NCBI RefSeq assembly: GCF_003865365.1
Contig: NZ_RQVR01000010.1
Location: 62,322 to 126,321, forward strand
DNA from: Flavobacterium macacae
GTDB taxonomy: Bacteria; Bacteroidota; Bacteroidia; Flavobacteriales; Flavobacteriaceae
DNA length: 64,000 nt
Reading direction: 5' to 3'
Shown here: positions 33,616 through 42,898 of the stretch, piece by piece
Position numbering within the stretch: position 1 is the first letter of the stretch
How the letters are laid out: every line of letters starts with the position of its first letter
Position numbers and translations under genes: made by a program
Notes under the pieces: generated by a model
What the model was told of the DNA's origin: nothing
What the model saw: only the letters and a program-made list of their open reading frames with translations
Databases searched by the model: none

Positions 33616-36600
33616 ACTATCCAAAAATATATTCCCTCTCGACTGTAGGGATAGTCAAGCATTACAACCAGGATTATCTCTTCCACCCCGAAAGGACTGA
33701 TTTTACAGGAAACAACGGCGTCGGAAAATCCATACTTGCCGACCTTATACAACTGATATTTATATCGGATGACAGCCTTATCGAATTCGGGACAGACAGT
33801 ATGGACAAGGACGGCCGTAGTGCCTACACGCTCCCAAAAGGAACAAGTGAGGCCTATGCCTTTATGAATATTGAGGTCGAAGAGGGTGCCTTTGTCACCA
33901 TCGGAGTATGCATCCCCAACAAAAAAAGCAGAAGGCTCAAGCCCTTTGTCATCCTGCGCGATACGGACCTTAACAAGGATATAAAGGAATTGTCCTTCGC
34001 TTCCTCCAAGCTTCCCACGCATGCCTCCTTTATCCACGAGGGGGAATTCCTGGGCCTTGAGCAGCTCACGCGGCACCTGCGGGACAGGCACTCCCTGTAC
34101 ATGCAATATTTCGTGCATGCCGAAGACAAGAGCAACTATTACGCGTTCCTGTACAAGAAGGAAATACTGTCGATCAATCTAAGCATCAGGAGCAATCTAA
34201 AATCATTTGCGAAGATTATCCAATCCTTCTCAAGGGCGAAATCCCTGAACATCAAAAATTCTCAGAACCTCAAGGACTTCCTGTTTGAGGAATCTGAAAA
34301 AAGCTATCAGGAAACCTTTGCAGCCCACAAGACTGAACTGGAAAAACAGCTTTTCGATTACAAAAGCCTAGAAGTGGAAATCGGACAGCTTGAGTCCAAA
34401 CAGCAAAGTCTCGTAGAATTGAAGGAAATGCAGGAGCAGGCCGGTGCCTCCCACCTCGCCTACCTGGGCTACAAGCTGCGATTTGAATCGGCCAGCATCT
34501 CGACTTTCCAAACCAAATACAAGCAGGGCCTGGATATACTTTCTGATTTCCACAAAGAATGCCTGTGCCTCGAAGACCGTGCTCCACGCCTTTCGGGAGT
34601 GCTGTTGCAGATGAAAACAGACAGCGCATCTTTAAAGCTGATGACTGCAGCGCTGAGGAAATTCCAGGAGCACCAGCAGCAAATAGATGCACTGACAGAC
34701 GAGCACGGTAGGCTGTCCGCGTGCGAGGCACCAGAGATAGGGCAAATCGAGGCGTCCGATGTTGACATCGATGATTTCCACACCGACGAACTCCTGAAAA
34801 GGATCTACGAATTCAAGTCCATATTTGGAAAATACCTTTCCTTGTCAGCGATGAGCCAGAAGGTCGCAGAGCAGAAAAACATCATACAGGAGCAGCGCAG
34901 CAGTATTGAAGGCCAGATCAAGAGAAGCAACGACATCCTCTCCCTTATCATGCACAACAAGAAAGACACCCTCTTCTCAAAAATCCTGGAACAGGAAAAG
35001 CCCCTTTCAGAGATGCAGGAGGCCGTACTGTTCGGATTGCTGTCCACAGCTTGGGGAAAGCCCGACAACCCTTTGGAACAAAGTACGTATACCCAAAATC
35101 TGGAACTGCTCTCCGAGCATAATATTGAGGCCGACCCGCAGGCAGGAGGCTATTGGCTGGAGCTTGGCCACTTGCGGCAATACTTCCCGAAGCTTCAGCA
35201 GTCCAGGCTTTTCAACGACACCGGCAAACTGGCGGAAGCATTTGCCAAAAGGCAGGCGGAAATTGAAACAGCTATCGCCGGCTACAGCAGCCAGCTGGCA
35301 GAATTGGAAAAATTTGAGAAGGGTTTTTCCTTCGATCCTGAAATAATAAAGGTCGATTATGATTTCGATCCGCAGCTGAAGGACTTTTCCGCCTACCAGC
35401 ATTTTGAAAAGACAGCCCAGCTTATCGTCAACCTGCACAGGAGATTTGAACGTATAGAAGAAAAAAAGGATATACTTCTTGAAGCTCAAGCTGCCATCGA
35501 ATTTCCGTACAAGATCTCCAAAAACCGGGATGCGGAATATTTTGAAAACTGCAGCGAACAGAAGGCAGAGGCAATCACCCGTTGCACAGCCCAGATCGCA
35601 AAGGAACAGTCCCGGTTAAAGTCCTTGAAGGATGACCTGATTCCAGTGAAGAGCGCTGGCAATGAAACCGACCAGAAGGGTCTTGAGATGGCCCAGGCAA
35701 ATTATATCCAGACCCTTTCCGATTTTGAAAAGCTTTACAGCAAGGAGCAGCTGGCGGCCACCGAAGAGATTGTCATTTCCCGCGAGGACCGCACGCAACA
35801 GTTTTCGGACGCAAACCAGAAGGCGAAGCAGGACTATGTAAGCGAATATAAGATGGTCCTCTCACGGTTTGAGGACACCGCCGGAAGCAACATGGAAATC
35901 AGGGAGCAGGTCCGCGAAGGGAAATTCAGCTTCCATGTCTTGGAACTGGGACTTCTGGGACCAAAAATCCGGTATACAGACAACATTGCAGAAAATGTGC
36001 GGGAACTTAATCGGGTGCGCCTCGGCATAGTAGACACCATTTTTGAAACGATGCTGAAAATATTTGTCCAGACCAGGGATAAGTACGAGCTGTACAGAAC
36101 GACCGTGAGGGACCTGAACACCTTTTTCAAGCGCACTAAAATTAGCAAGAAGCACTACTTCCAGATTCATTTTGTTCCGCAGAAGGATTTTTCGATTGAC
36201 TGGATCTACCAGTTGCAGAATCACAGCACGGCGGCCTACAAGACAGGCGAACTGGCTTTCTCAGATATTACCGTGGAAAATTTCGTGGAAGATTTTTTCA
36301 GATCCGCGACCGGCTACCGCCGTAGGATCAACTTCAGCGAGCTGCTCGATCCCAAGACCTATTTTGCGCTTGAGGCCAAGCTTGAAAACGAGGCCGGAGA
36401 CAAGGAGACACCCGGAAGTACCGGCGAAACCTACGCGGCAGTGGTCCTACTTGGCATAGGCAGGCTTTCCAAGGTCCAGACCGAGACCCGCAAAGGGATC
36501 AAGTTTATCATATTGGAGGAGACGGCGAACCTCGACGCCACGAATTTCAGCACGTTCCCAGACCTTGCAAATGAACACGGCTACCAGATCATTACAATGA

Positions 36601-36764
36601 CCCCAAAACCTTATGGATCCGATGCACAGGGCGGCTGGATCTTGCACCACCTTATTCCCGGTATCGAAGACACGGACATCAATTTCCCAGTGTCAAACAG
36701 TTACTTCAAGACCAATACCGAATCGATTCCCTTGGACCAGCATCCCTTAACAACCAGCCTATGA
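33612..36764 (+). CDS. jetC: Wadjet subunit JetC (SMC-like ATPase, MukB/MksB-type)
   Basis: A 1050-residue protein. Walker A DFTGNNGVGKSILADLI lies at about residues 29-45. Long coiled-coil segments occupy about 220-420 and 610-760, with a hinge-like part between. The C-terminal ATPase half has an ABC signature-like GSTGETYAAVVLLGIG (about 935) and Walker B IKFIILEETANLD (about 965), followed by the TMTPKP switch-like motif. SMC-type JetC extrudes DNA loops and senses small circular DNA. The gene is intact and overlaps both neighbours by 4 bp. Confidence 0.92.
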   Translation: MNYPKIYSLSTVGIVKHYNQDYLFHPERTDFTGNNGVGKSILADLIQLIFISDDSLIEFGTDSMDKDGRSAYTLPKGTSEAYAFMNIEVEEGAFVTIGVCIPNKKSRRLKPFVILRDTDLNKDIKELSFASSKLPTHASFIHEGEFLGLEQLTRHLRDRHSLYMQYFVHAEDKSNYYAFLYKKEILSINLSIRSNLKSFAKIIQSFSRAKSLNIKNSQNLKDFLFEESEKSYQETFAAHKTELEKQLFDYKSLEVEIGQLESKQQSLVELKEMQEQAGASHLAYLGYKLRFESASISTFQTKYKQGLDILSDFHKECLCLEDRAPRLSGVLLQMKTDSASLKLMTAALRKFQEHQQQIDALTDEHGRLSACEAPEIGQIEASDVDIDDFHTDELLKRIYEFKSIFGKYLSLSAMSQKVAEQKNIIQEQRSSIEGQIKRSNDILSLIMHNKKDTLFSKILEQEKPLSEMQEAVLFGLLSTAWGKPDNPLEQSTYTQNLELLSEHNIEADPQAGGYWLELGHLRQYFPKLQQSRLFNDTGKLAEAFAKRQAEIETAIAGYSSQLAELEKFEKGFSFDPEIIKVDYDFDPQLKDFSAYQHFEKTAQLIVNLHRRFERIEEKKDILLEAQAAIEFPYKISKNRDAEYFENCSEQKAEAITRCTAQIAKEQSRLKSLKDDLIPVKSAGNETDQKGLEMAQANYIQTLSDFEKLYSKEQLAATEEIVISREDRTQQFSDANQKAKQDYVSEYKMVLSRFEDTAGSNMEIREQVREGKFSFHVLELGLLGPKIRYTDNIAENVRELNRVRLGIVDTIFETMLKIFVQTRDKYELYRTTVRDLNTFFKRTKISKKHYFQIHFVPQKDFSIDWIYQLQNHSTAAYKTGELAFSDITVENFVEDFFRSATGYRRRINFSELLDPKTYFALEAKLENEAGDKETPGSTGETYAAVVLLGIGRLSKVQTETRKGIKFIILEETANLDATNFSTFPDLANEHGYQIITMTPKPYGSDAQGGWILHHLIPGIEDTDINFPVSNSYFKTNTESIPLDQHPLTTSL

Positions 36765-37675
36765 ATTGGACAGTATTGAAATCCCTGGACGAAATCTATC
36801 GTACCGGAAAGACAAAGAAAAAGACTTCGCTGCTTGAGGACCAGGATATCCTGCACCTTCTGAAAAATACAAAAGAACTTGGAGAATACAGGAATGACCT
36901 GGTCAAACGCGACGGCTTCGACCTCCTCTATGAAAATCGGTTCCTTTCCAATTACGGAAGGTACTTAACATTCTTGGAATCACGTGGCCTGCTCAGGCCA
37001 CAGAGCCGTTTCCAGGAAAGCGACCTGAAAATCCTGATGGATCTCGATGAGCGTATGGAAAACGGAGAGCTGGACCCGATAAGGGCGCAGATAATATCCA
37101 ATGAGGAGACAGTCCGCGGTGTATCCCAGATGTTCTTCAGGGATGAGAAATACCTCGAAGGCAGGTCCTCGCTCGTCGACGCGGTCAAGCAGATTCTGAA
37201 GATCGATACATTGGCAAACGATAAGGACCAGCAATACCTATACGTCCTAAAATGCCACGCCCCGCAACGGATTGTCCTGTGCGAAAACCTGGACTTCCTC
37301 AAAAGGCCGACAGCACCAAGGGCCAACAACGTCGAGTTGTGGTACGCCGGAGGAAAGAATATAGCGAAGCTAGATTATACCGGAACCCCCGAATGGCCGG
37401 TCTACTATTCCTGCGACTGGGACTATGACGGAATGAAAATCTTCGAGGCGGTTAGTGAAAAGATAACTGGGATCCAATTGCTTATACCCGACGGCACCCC
37501 AAGAAGCATTTCCGTCACCAAGCACGCGAGCCTATGGAACAACGAGCCCCTCTCCGGATTGGACCCATGCCTATATTCGGAGCGAGCCAAGGAGCTGATA
37601 TCAGAGCTGATCGAAAATGACCAATGGATCATGGAGGAATCCAACGATCTCTTAAAAATGCTCGGCCTACGCTGA
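36761..37675 (+). CDS. jetD: Wadjet subunit JetD (Toprim nuclease, MksG-type)
   Basis: A 304-residue protein. The C-terminal Toprim domain, related to topoisomerase VI A, carries the catalytic Glu in VLCENLDFL (about residue 173) and the metal-binding DxD in YSCDWDYDGMKIF (about 218-222). The N-terminal half (LLYENRFLSNYGRYLTFLESRGLL) fits the DNA-binding arm. JetD cleaves plasmid DNA after loop extrusion by JetABC. Both catalytic elements are present, so the system looks competent. It is slightly shorter than the larger type I JetD proteins. Confidence 0.9.
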   Translation: MNWTVLKSLDEIYRTGKTKKKTSLLEDQDILHLLKNTKELGEYRNDLVKRDGFDLLYENRFLSNYGRYLTFLESRGLLRPQSRFQESDLKILMDLDERMENGELDPIRAQIISNEETVRGVSQMFFRDEKYLEGRSSLVDAVKQILKIDTLANDKDQQYLYVLKCHAPQRIVLCENLDFLKRPTAPRANNVELWYAGGKNIAKLDYTGTPEWPVYYSCDWDYDGMKIFEAVSEKITGIQLLIPDGTPRSISVTKHASLWNNEPLSGLDPCLYSERAKELISELIENDQWIMEESNDLLKMLGLR

Positions 37676-37704
37676 ATTGCTGCTTATCGCCCTGGTAAAC
37701 AATC

Positions 37705-37986
37705 TTGGATCAGCCTGCCGAGGATCCGACCGAAGTGCTACAGAGGTTAAAAGAAAAGATGCGGGGTACGGATTCGCAGAAGCTTGAAAAGGCAGTGCGC
37801 GACTATGGAAGCCTGGATACCAAAAAAATAGCAGTCATCGATGCAGGGAGAAATACTCCCTGCATACCAGACCCAAACCAGAACGATTTCGATGCCACCC
37901 AATCAGAAATCGGCCATTTTATGTGCCGGCAAGCACCGTCACACCAATGTCCGATCAGATGTCAGTACAGACACTGTAGACACTAA
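37705..37986 (+). pseudogene. Possible decayed gene fragment downstream of jetD
   Basis: A 93-codon frame. The first 45 residues (EVLQRLKEKMRGTDSQKLEKAVRDYG) look protein-like, while the rest, rich in Cys, His and Pro, does not. It may be the remnant of a gene interrupted at the end of the element. No family recognised. It contains the perfect hairpin at 37841-37865. Confidence 0.3.
37841..37865. repeat. Perfect 10-bp inverted repeat
   Basis: ATGCAGGGAG and CTCCCTGCAT flank a 5-nt loop, a perfect stem 165 bp after jetD. There is no T-run after it, so it is a poor intrinsic terminator by the usual rule. It could be the 3' end structure of the jet transcript or an element-end sequence. Confidence 0.5.
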
Positions 37987-38004
37987 TAGTATACAATCCT
38001 CCAA

Positions 38005-38751
38005 TTATAGCAGGCCTCCGCTGGCGGTAATCCTTTCTCCTGTCACCCATCTGGCGTCATCAGAGGCAAGGAATACGGCTACCCTTGCGATATCTTCTGG
38101 CTGTCCGACACGCCCAAGTGGCGTCATCGAAACCATCTGCTTCTCAAGATCCCCGCCTATGATCCCCGCCGTGTGGTTGCCCTCAGTGTCGGTAACGCCT
38201 GGAGCTATGGTATTCACACGGATATTTTTTGGTCCCAGTTCCTTGGCCAGGACCTTTGTGAAGGTATCTACAGCCGCCTTTGCACTGCAGTATACGATAA
38301 GGCCGGGCATCGGATTTATGCTTACCGTGGAGCTGATGTTGATGATGCTGCCGCCGCGTTCTCCGAACATCCCCACAGCTTCTTGCGAACACATCAGGTT
38401 GCCAAGTACATGGGTATTGTACTGTCTGTGGAAGCTTTCTTCGGAAACCGCCTCCAACGGTTCGAATGCAAAGACCCCTGCGTTGTTGACCAGAATGTCC
38501 AGCCCGCCAAATGCATTGGCCGCCTCGCTGAAGAGCCTTTTCACATCCTCGCTCTTTGTCACATCGCATTGGACTGCCAGGGCACTTCCGCCATTTCCGA
38601 CAATCTCTGCGACGACCTTCTCTGCCCCGGCCTTGTCCGTTGCGTAATTGATCACCACTCTTGCGCCTTCCTTGGCAAACGCCTTGGCAATTCCTGCTCC
38701 GATTCCTTTTGATGCGCCCGTAACCAACGCTACCTTGTCTTGTAATTTCAT
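38005..38751 (-). CDS. SDR-family oxidoreductase (FabG/glucose dehydrogenase-like)
   Basis: A 248-residue classical short-chain dehydrogenase. It has the NAD(P)-binding TGASKGIGAGIAKAFA at the N-terminus, NNAG (NAGVF) near residue 90, the catalytic Ser in NISSTVS, and YCSAKAA (Tyr-x-x-x-Lys) near 154. The substrate cannot be assigned. It diverges from the HxlR regulator at 38865, and the shared region contains a perfect palindrome, so HxlR probably controls it. Confidence 0.9.
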   Translation of the reverse strand: MKLQDKVALVTGASKGIGAGIAKAFAKEGARVVINYATDKAGAEKVVAEIVGNGGSALAVQCDVTKSEDVKRLFSEAANAFGGLDILVNNAGVFAFEPLEAVSEESFHRQYNTHVLGNLMCSQEAVGMFGERGGSIINISSTVSINPMPGLIVYCSAKAAVDTFTKVLAKELGPKNIRVNTIAPGVTDTEGNHTAGIIGGDLEKQMVSMTPLGRVGQPEDIARVAVFLASDDARWVTGERITASGGLL

Positions 38752-38771
38752 GATTTTAAGAATTAAATATT

Positions 38772-38806
38772 TATATTTGTATCACAAAGATACTATCGAT
38801 AGTATC
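38772..38806. promoter_or_regulatory. Shared promoter/operator of the SDR and HxlR genes
   Basis: GATACTATCGATAGTATC (38789-38806) is a perfect 18-bp palindrome. A plus-strand TATATTTG (38772-38779) lies just left of it and a minus-strand TATCTTTG (38792-38785) overlaps it, so a bound regulator would block both directions. HxlR proteins typically bind such symmetric sites next to their own gene. Confidence 0.6.
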
Positions 38807-38864
38807 CATTGTATACACTTTTAAAGAATAGTGGTTTCCAATTGGTAACCAGAAAATTATAATT

Positions 38865-39227
38865 ATGAAGGACGAAAGATTCTGCATTTCGCAATGTTCT
38901 CTCACCCGCGCAATCGGCACCGTGGGCAGTAAATGGAAGCCCATAATACTCTATGTGATGCAATCCAGGACAATCCGCTTTGGCCAGCTCGATGCCATCA
39001 TTCCCAATATTACCCGCAAGGTACTTACACAGCAGCTCAAAGAACTTGAGGAAGATGGCATTGTCCTTCGCGTCGCCTACAAGGAAATCCCTCCAAGGGT
39101 CGAATACCGGCTCAGCGACAAGGGGCTGGCCTTCCTTCCGATACTGGAACATATAAAGTCGTGGAACGACCAGCATGAAAGAAGGGTGCCGAGCTGCGAG
39201 GGAAAATTCCACAGGCTGGAATCCTAG
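38865..39227 (+). CDS. HxlR-family winged-helix regulator
   Basis: A 120-residue protein of the MarR-like HxlR family: CSLTRAIGTVGSKWKPIILYVMQ, then the winged-helix ITRKVLTQQLKELEEDGIVLR and EYRLSDKG. Two cysteines near residues 7 and 11 are in the place used for thiol or electrophile sensing in relatives such as HypR and YodB, so redox-responsive control of the divergent SDR gene is plausible. Confidence 0.9.
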   Translation: MKDERFCISQCSLTRAIGTVGSKWKPIILYVMQSRTIRFGQLDAIIPNITRKVLTQQLKELEEDGIVLRVAYKEIPPRVEYRLSDKGLAFLPILEHIKSWNDQHERRVPSCEGKFHRLES

Positions 39228-39300
39228 CTACCCTCCATTTCCCCAGTCCGATTTTGTCTTGCCAAAACCTGTTGGCAGCTCCCACGCGATATGTTTGGGT

Positions 39301-40173
39301 TCACTGTCGTGAACCAGCCTCAATTGAAGCGGTACGTTGCTTATGCCTTTCGACCGGATATGACCTGTAGTCGGAAGGTGCCATCCCGCACTGGTTCTTA
39401 AAGAAACGGCTAAAGCCCTGCAGATTTTTAAACCCGAGCTCGTATGCGATCTCCGACACATCTTTTTTGCTGTTGCGCAGCAGCCTCTTGGCCTCTACCA
39501 TGATGCGGAGATGTATCAATTGAAGCGGTGGCTTCTCTCCTATCTCCTTGAATCGGTTGGCAATCGTCTTGGGGGCCCGGTTCAGTACGCTGGCGTAATA
39601 GTAAACTCCGTGCTCGCGCCTGAAATGCTGCTCTACGAGATAGTTGAATTTTTGAACCAGGACATGCTGCCCGTCATCCCTACCTTCCATGCGCTGCTCT
39701 TTGCAGAGGCGGGTGCACAGTGCCAAGATGCCTGTCAGCTTAATCTGCAGCCTTTCAACCTGCGGGCGGCCTCCAAGATTCGGTTCCATGTCGGCTATCT
39801 GCCAGGCGTCATCCATCGCATTGACTTCTGCAGCTTCAACATGCAACATCGGAATACTTATCCTGGCCTGGAAAGGCAAGCCCGTGCGGCAAGTTGCGCC
39901 GTCGCGCTTCAGCATGCGATAAAATTCAGCGTTGAAACGCAGCAGCTTAAATGAACTGACACTATCATACCGTACACGATGGAATGGCGACAGGGCAATA
40001 ATCTGGTTCGGACCGAAGGTATGCGCAATGCCGTCTATTGTCAGCCTGCTGCCATCCGAATGGAACCATAGGAGCTGCAGCGTACCATGGACCATAGGAC
40101 GCAGGCCTTTCTGGCTATGGGATGTGATAGCGTGAAATTCAAAATATTCGTTATGTTTTCCCAGGTAGATCAT
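39301..40173 (-). CDS. AraC-family transcriptional regulator (copy 1 of a paralogous pair)
   Basis: 290 residues from the ATG at 40173, chosen because the paralogue at 41949 starts identically (MIY-x-G-x-x-NEYFE). The N-terminal sensor domain is cupin-like (HGTLQLLWFHSDGSRLTIDG...NQIIALSPFHRVRYD). The C-terminal AraC HTH has LRNSKKDVSEIAYELGFKNLQGFSRFFKNQCGMAPSDYR. The target is unknown. Confidence 0.85.
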   Translation of the reverse strand: MIYLGKHNEYFEFHAITSHSQKGLRPMVHGTLQLLWFHSDGSRLTIDGIAHTFGPNQIIALSPFHRVRYDSVSSFKLLRFNAEFYRMLKRDGATCRTGLPFQARISIPMLHVEAAEVNAMDDAWQIADMEPNLGGRPQVERLQIKLTGILALCTRLCKEQRMEGRDDGQHVLVQKFNYLVEQHFRREHGVYYYASVLNRAPKTIANRFKEIGEKPPLQLIHLRIMVEAKRLLRNSKKDVSEIAYELGFKNLQGFSRFFKNQCGMAPSDYRSYPVERHKQRTASIEAGSRQ

Positions 40174-40315
40174 ATTTTTAGAGTTTAAGCCGATAACCAA
40201 CGTGGTTGATCGAATCCCCGTAATTTTATCATTGGGCCGGAGCTATCCTCGGTCGATTTTGGCGCGTAAAAAGCCTCCGCGTACCTAATGCCTGCAGGAT
40301 ACCCGGGGCGCATTG

Positions 40316-41224
40316 CTATTGCTCCGTCTCAGACTGCTGCTGCCTGATAATGCTGACATCCCTGGCCGGCGGGCGCCCGAACTTCCGCGCATACTCTCGG
40401 CTGAATTGTGAAGGACTCTGATATCCGACCCAAAACGCGGCGTTGGCAACATCTATATCCTGCGATATCATTATGGAGCGTGCCTCAATAAGGCGCAACG
40501 ATTTCTGGAACTGCAGGGGGCTCATGGCAGTGACGGACTTGAAATGGGAATGGAATGAAGAGACGCTCATGTGGGCCACCTCGGCGAGCTCCTCCACAGT
40601 TATGGTCTGACGGAAATCCTTTTTCAACTTGCGAATGGCGTTAGCGATGCTCTCCATGCGGCTTCCCTTCCTCGCTATCTGCGCAATCACGTCTCCATAA
40701 TCATTGCACAGGGCCCGATAAAGCACCTCACGCATGGTCTGGGTCGCCAGCGCTGGGATATCCGCCGGCGAATTCATCAGCCTTGCAAGCCTTAGGACGC
40801 TGTCATGCATGGGTTTGTCGAACTCCCCAACAAATATTCCCCTCTTGGTCGTGGGTGTTTCCCCTACATTCAGATTGGTATGCAGCAGCAATTCAGAGAG
40901 AAGCTTGAGGTCGATGTCAATTTTCATCAGCAGCGCTGGCTTTGCCCTTGATGCCTTGGTTATCCTGTACATCAGCGGGAGATCGACTGAAACTGTAAGG
41001 TATTGGGAGGGCATGTAGCGATAAATCTCGTTGTCAAGCATCACCTCTTTCTCTCCTTGTACGATGATGCACAGGCACTGGTTGTAGAAATACGGAACCG
41101 GCACGTCCATTACCGAAGACCTGAACAGTGATACCCCAGGTATTTTGGTCTGTGTCAGGCCGTCCCTAACGGCATGCTTGCTTATCAGTGCAAGTAGTTC
41201 ATTGTTATGTTCTTGCGGGATCAT
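40316..41224 (-). CDS. AraC-family regulator with AraC_N domain
   Basis: A 302-residue protein. The N-terminal AraC_N-type sensor (PVPYFYNQCLCIIVQGEKEVMLDNEIYRY) is followed by the HTH pair (ITVEELAEVAHMSVSSFHSHFKSVTAMSPLQFQ and VANAAFWVGYQSPSQFSREYARKFG). AraC_N regulators commonly control oxidoreductase genes adjacent to them; here SDR, aldo-keto reductase and redox genes are all nearby. It is different in family from the two AraC proteins on either side. Confidence 0.88.
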   Translation of the reverse strand: MIPQEHNNELLALISKHAVRDGLTQTKIPGVSLFRSSVMDVPVPYFYNQCLCIIVQGEKEVMLDNEIYRYMPSQYLTVSVDLPLMYRITKASRAKPALLMKIDIDLKLLSELLLHTNLNVGETPTTKRGIFVGEFDKPMHDSVLRLARLMNSPADIPALATQTMREVLYRALCNDYGDVIAQIARKGSRMESIANAIRKLKKDFRQTITVEELAEVAHMSVSSFHSHFKSVTAMSPLQFQKSLRLIEARSIMISQDIDVANAAFWVGYQSPSQFSREYARKFGRPPARDVSIIRQQQSETEQ

Positions 41225-41948
41225 GGCATACTATTTTTTACACCTGTAATCAATTGGCCCCAACGCACGGCCAATGGCACACGCTGCCAATATTTGATGG
41301 AATTACAAGATTTGGTTGCTATTTAAAAACGGATGCGGTTTGCAAAGGGAAATCAACGACAAGATAAGCAGCATGAAAACCTTGCCGGCGTCTTCTCAAA
41401 TTTCCAACATATTCATACACAGCTCGTTTTACAGCAAGCTGGCGCAGCACGTTTTGTCACTAAATGTAGACTAACAGACTCTTCGGCAAATGCACATTAG
41501 TCTTAGAAAATTGCCTATTCCTACAGTGATACATCCCTGTAGCTTGATATTACTGTCTGTAACATCATAATGGCATGTCGTAGGAGGAGGCATATGTCCC
41601 GGGTGATCGCAATTTGTAAAAAATTACAATCCTTAAATTTTCCAAACGTATCGGGCCGGGGCATTGATGGTTGATCTGCTGCAATGGATACGAAATCCGA
41701 TCATGGGCTTTATCGCCAAGACATCTATTTGCGGTGTTTTAGTTTTGGTTTTACCTAACCTGCGAACCCACGTGTCAGACCTGAATTGGTTGTGCTTTCC
41801 TGGTGGGCGGCAGGTGTACCAACGGCCTGGTATTTCCAAATCCGAAGCAAAGCTTTAAGCGTTTCTCTTTCCTTAATATTATCGACCGTTGCCTTGCACC
41901 ATCCAGATGATCAGGCCGCTTGCGGCCAGTCGTCCGCAAGATATGAAC
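41225..41948. other. Long gap without a supportable gene
   Basis: A gap of 724 bp between two minus-strand AraC genes. Short frames of 64-68 codons exist on both strands (about 41633-41858) but have no recognisable domain and overlap each other. It may contain decayed sequence plus the promoter of the AraC_N gene near 41224-41300. Confidence 0.4.
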
Positions 41949-42779
41949 TCACTTCTCCAAGCTAATCCTGAAATCAGAGGGTGAAATCCCTGTCTGTTTC
42001 TTGAAAAAACGGCTGAATCCCTGTACATTTTCAAAATTTAGCTCATAGGCGATCTCAGAAATATCCCTCTTAGTGTAATGCAGCAGCCTTTTCGATTCTA
42101 ACAATATCCGATTGTGGATAACCTGTAGCGGAGATTTCTCTCCTATCTTGTTAAAGGTATTTGTAATTGTCTTGGGTGATTTGTGCAGCAATGCCGCATA
42201 GTGCGCTACCCCGTGGAATTCCCTGAAATGTTTTTCTACCAGGAAATTAAACTCTCGTACCAGATCGTGCTGGCTGTCATCTATGCAGGCCATATTGTCC
42301 TGCTTCTTGTAGATCCTCGTGCAGAGTATCAGCACCCGCTTCAGTTGCATCTGGAGCATTTCAAGCTGCAGGCTGTCCTTCATTTCAAGCTCCATGTCGG
42401 TGACATCCCACGCATCATTCATTACCGCAAGGTCATTCCCCTCAATCCGTACCACTGGAATCTTGGCCGGTGTATAATAGAGTATGCCCTTGCAACCTAC
42501 CTCACTGTCATGATTCAGCACGCAGTAGAATTCCGCATTGAAACGCAGCATCTTCATGGAACTTATCGCCTCATATTGCACCTGGTGATGCTGCGAGAGG
42601 CTGATGATCTGATTTGCATCAAAGTTGTGCGATATCCCGTCTATGGTGATCCTGTTGCCATCAGATAAAAACCACAAGAGCTGTAAGGCACCGCTCACAA
42701 TAGGCCTGTAGCTCCTGTATGTTTTATCATCCACGGTCTGGATTTCAAAATATTCGTTCTGCCTTCCTTGATAAATCAT
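41949..42779 (-). CDS. AraC-family transcriptional regulator (copy 2 of the pair)
   Basis: A 276-residue paralogue of the protein at 39301, with the same start (MIYQGRQNEYFEIQTV), the same cupin-like core (SGALQLLWFLSDGNRITIDGISHNFDANQIISLS) and the same HTH (KRDISEIAYELNFENVQGFSRFFKKQTGISPSDFR). It lies just upstream (in map order) of an MsrA gene. The pair probably arose by duplication and divergence. Confidence 0.87.
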   Translation of the reverse strand: MIYQGRQNEYFEIQTVDDKTYRSYRPIVSGALQLLWFLSDGNRITIDGISHNFDANQIISLSQHHQVQYEAISSMKMLRFNAEFYCVLNHDSEVGCKGILYYTPAKIPVVRIEGNDLAVMNDAWDVTDMELEMKDSLQLEMLQMQLKRVLILCTRIYKKQDNMACIDDSQHDLVREFNFLVEKHFREFHGVAHYAALLHKSPKTITNTFNKIGEKSPLQVIHNRILLESKRLLHYTKRDISEIAYELNFENVQGFSRFFKKQTGISPSDFRISLEK

Positions 42780-42898
42780 CGTTTCTGTTTCTTTGGTTAA
42801 AATCTGTGCCGGGCCCTAAACCCTTCTGATGGAATAGGGCACTCAACACTACCACATATACACTTGGGATTTGCACAATTTGATTACTTGAAGCGGGC

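Noticed and set aside
41633-41858. Overlapping 64-68-codon frames between AraC genes
   Set aside because: No motif, overlapping on opposite strands.
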